Below are positions 6,258 to 7,048 of a DNA stretch of 7,048 nt, in pieces. Source of the DNA: SKKY01 sp964622305. GTDB taxonomy: Bacteria > Bacillota > Peptococcia > Peptococcales > SKKY01. Below the pieces are notes generated by a model. It was not told where the DNA came from. It did not search any database and saw only the letters and a list, made by a program, of their open reading frames with translations. How positions within the stretch are numbered: the first letter of the stretch is position 1; each line of letters starts with the position of its first letter. Both the position numbers and the translations under genes were made by a program. Where the stretch lies: positions 1 through 7,048 of the forward strand of contig CAZUPR010000055.1 of NCBI GenBank assembly GCA_964622305.1, in the 5' to 3' direction.

Positions 6258-7048
6258 TGAAAATCAAGCTCCTTTTTATTAAGATCATAACCTAAATCAG
6301 CCAGCATTTTTTTGTCACCGGCGATATCTGTACCAGTAGTGGTCAGCATGTCACCGGTGATACTTGCATTTGCCCCGGATTGAAATAAAATCTTGCCACC
6401 ATCAGCAAACCTGCTTCTGCCAGCTGCCATCCTGATAAAGGCTTTGGGGTTTATATAACGAAAAATGGCAAGAGTCCTTAAGATTTCCTCATCAGAAAGG
6501 GGAGGAAGGTCAGCAAAAAGAGTTCCCTTAATAGGTCTAAGAATATTCAGGGGGATAGAGTCAATTTCCAATTCGGACAGGCTTAAGGCCATGTCTATTC
6601 TGTCTTCAAAGCTTTCCCCCATACCGATAATTCCTCCGGAGCAGACTGAAAGACCTGCTTCCTGGGCCGCCTTTATGACTTGAATCTTATCCTCATAAGT
6701 GTGGCTACTGCATACTTGTGGAAAATACCTTTCTGAACTTTCGATATTGGCGTGATACCTGCTAACCCCAGCTTCTTTTAAGGCCAGCATGGCTTCCTTA
6801 TTCAAAAGCCCATGGGAGGCGCAAAGGTCAATTTGACACTCTTCTTTAAGTTTTCTATAGGCTGAAAGGGCCTTATCAAAATCTTTTCCCTCCAGGCTTC
6901 GCCCAGCCGTGACAATTGAAAAACGGTGGACCCCTTGAGCTTCGTTATTTTTAGCCTCTGATAAAATACTTTCCTTATCTAAGAAATCATATTCAGTAAC
7001 TTCTGTTTTGTGGTGGGCTGATTGAGAACAAAATTTGCAATCTTCGCT
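6254..7048 (-). CDS. bioB: Biotin synthase BioB, N-terminus beyond the window
   Basis: Radical SAM enzyme that inserts sulfur into dethiobiotin, the last step of biotin synthesis. The visible part is 264 codons, reading in from the right edge; about 50 N-terminal residues are missing. Residues are numbered from the edge. SEDCKFCSQS (1-10) holds the last two cysteines (4 and 7) of the CxxxCxxC [4Fe-4S] site; the first lies just outside. Later motifs are DLCASHGLL (Cys76), RYHANIESS, QVCSSHTYEDK (Cys113), SVCSGGIIGMGE (Cys136), SIPLNIL, IRMAAGR (Arg of the classical auxiliary site) and TTTGTDIAGDKKML. The residue that is Cys97 in E. coli, 37 after the last radical SAM Cys, is Ser44 here (HRFSIVTAG), while Cys113 is additional. 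This suggests a changed auxiliary iron-sulfur cluster. A methionine at 6805 is internal, not the start. The gene overlaps bioY by four bases. Confidence 0.96.
   Translation of the reverse strand, partial: SEDCKFCSQSAHHKTEVTEYDFLDKESILSEAKNNEAQGVHRFSIVTAGRSLEGKDFDKALSAYRKLKEECQIDLCASHGLLNKEAMLALKEAGVSRYHANIESSERYFPQVCSSHTYEDKIQVIKAAQEAGLSVCSGGIIGMGESFEDRIDMALSLSELEIDSIPLNILRPIKGTLFADLPPLSDEEILRTLAIFRYINPKAFIRMAAGRSRFADGGKILFQSGANASITGDMLTTTGTDIAGDKKMLADLGYDLNKKELDFQ

Noticed and set aside
6465..6683. Plus-strand 72-codon frame opposite bioB
   Set aside because: It covers the complement of conserved BioB motifs and has no protein-like features.

Overview
The window reads as an ordinary, densely packed stretch of chromosome from a low-to-moderate GC anaerobic bacterium, most likely a Firmicute of the clostridial type. 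That placement is inferred from strong AAGGAGG-type ribosome binding sites, use of GTG and TTG starts, the FAD protein and DsrE-like protein types, and a biotin synthase with cysteine changes suggestive of strict anaerobes. I see no phage, transposon, CRISPR, tRNA or rRNA signal.

Plus strand, 1-5722: five genes run in one direction with gaps of 68, -17, 17 and 27 bases and end in one clear rho-independent terminator, so they probably form one transcription unit. They are the tail of a BaiN/HI0933-type flavoprotein, a COG2509-type FAD-dependent dehydrogenase (best start GTG at 300), a divergent stand-alone SAICAR synthetase (PurC-like), a small DsrE-like protein with a CxxC, and a P3B-type magnesium-transporting ATPase (MgtA) starting at TTG. 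No single pathway joins these genes. Two flavoproteins, a purine enzyme, a small thiol protein and a Mg2+ pump look like a housekeeping operon rather than a dedicated system.

Minus strand, 7048-5721: bioB (5' end beyond the window) and bioY overlap by four bases (ATGA) and converge on the mgtA unit, with the terminator hairpin lying directly against the bioY stop. Together they give the last step of biotin synthesis plus the substrate-binding membrane subunit of an ECF biotin transporter. This fits a cell that takes up biotin or a late precursor, although other bio genes may lie outside the window.

The points most worth checking are the BioB auxiliary-cluster ligands (the first classical ligand cysteine is Ser, and there is an extra Cys in the V-C-S-S-H-T-Y segment), the altered active-site segment of the orphan PurC, and the start of the FAD protein. 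I did not find a convincing undescribed system.
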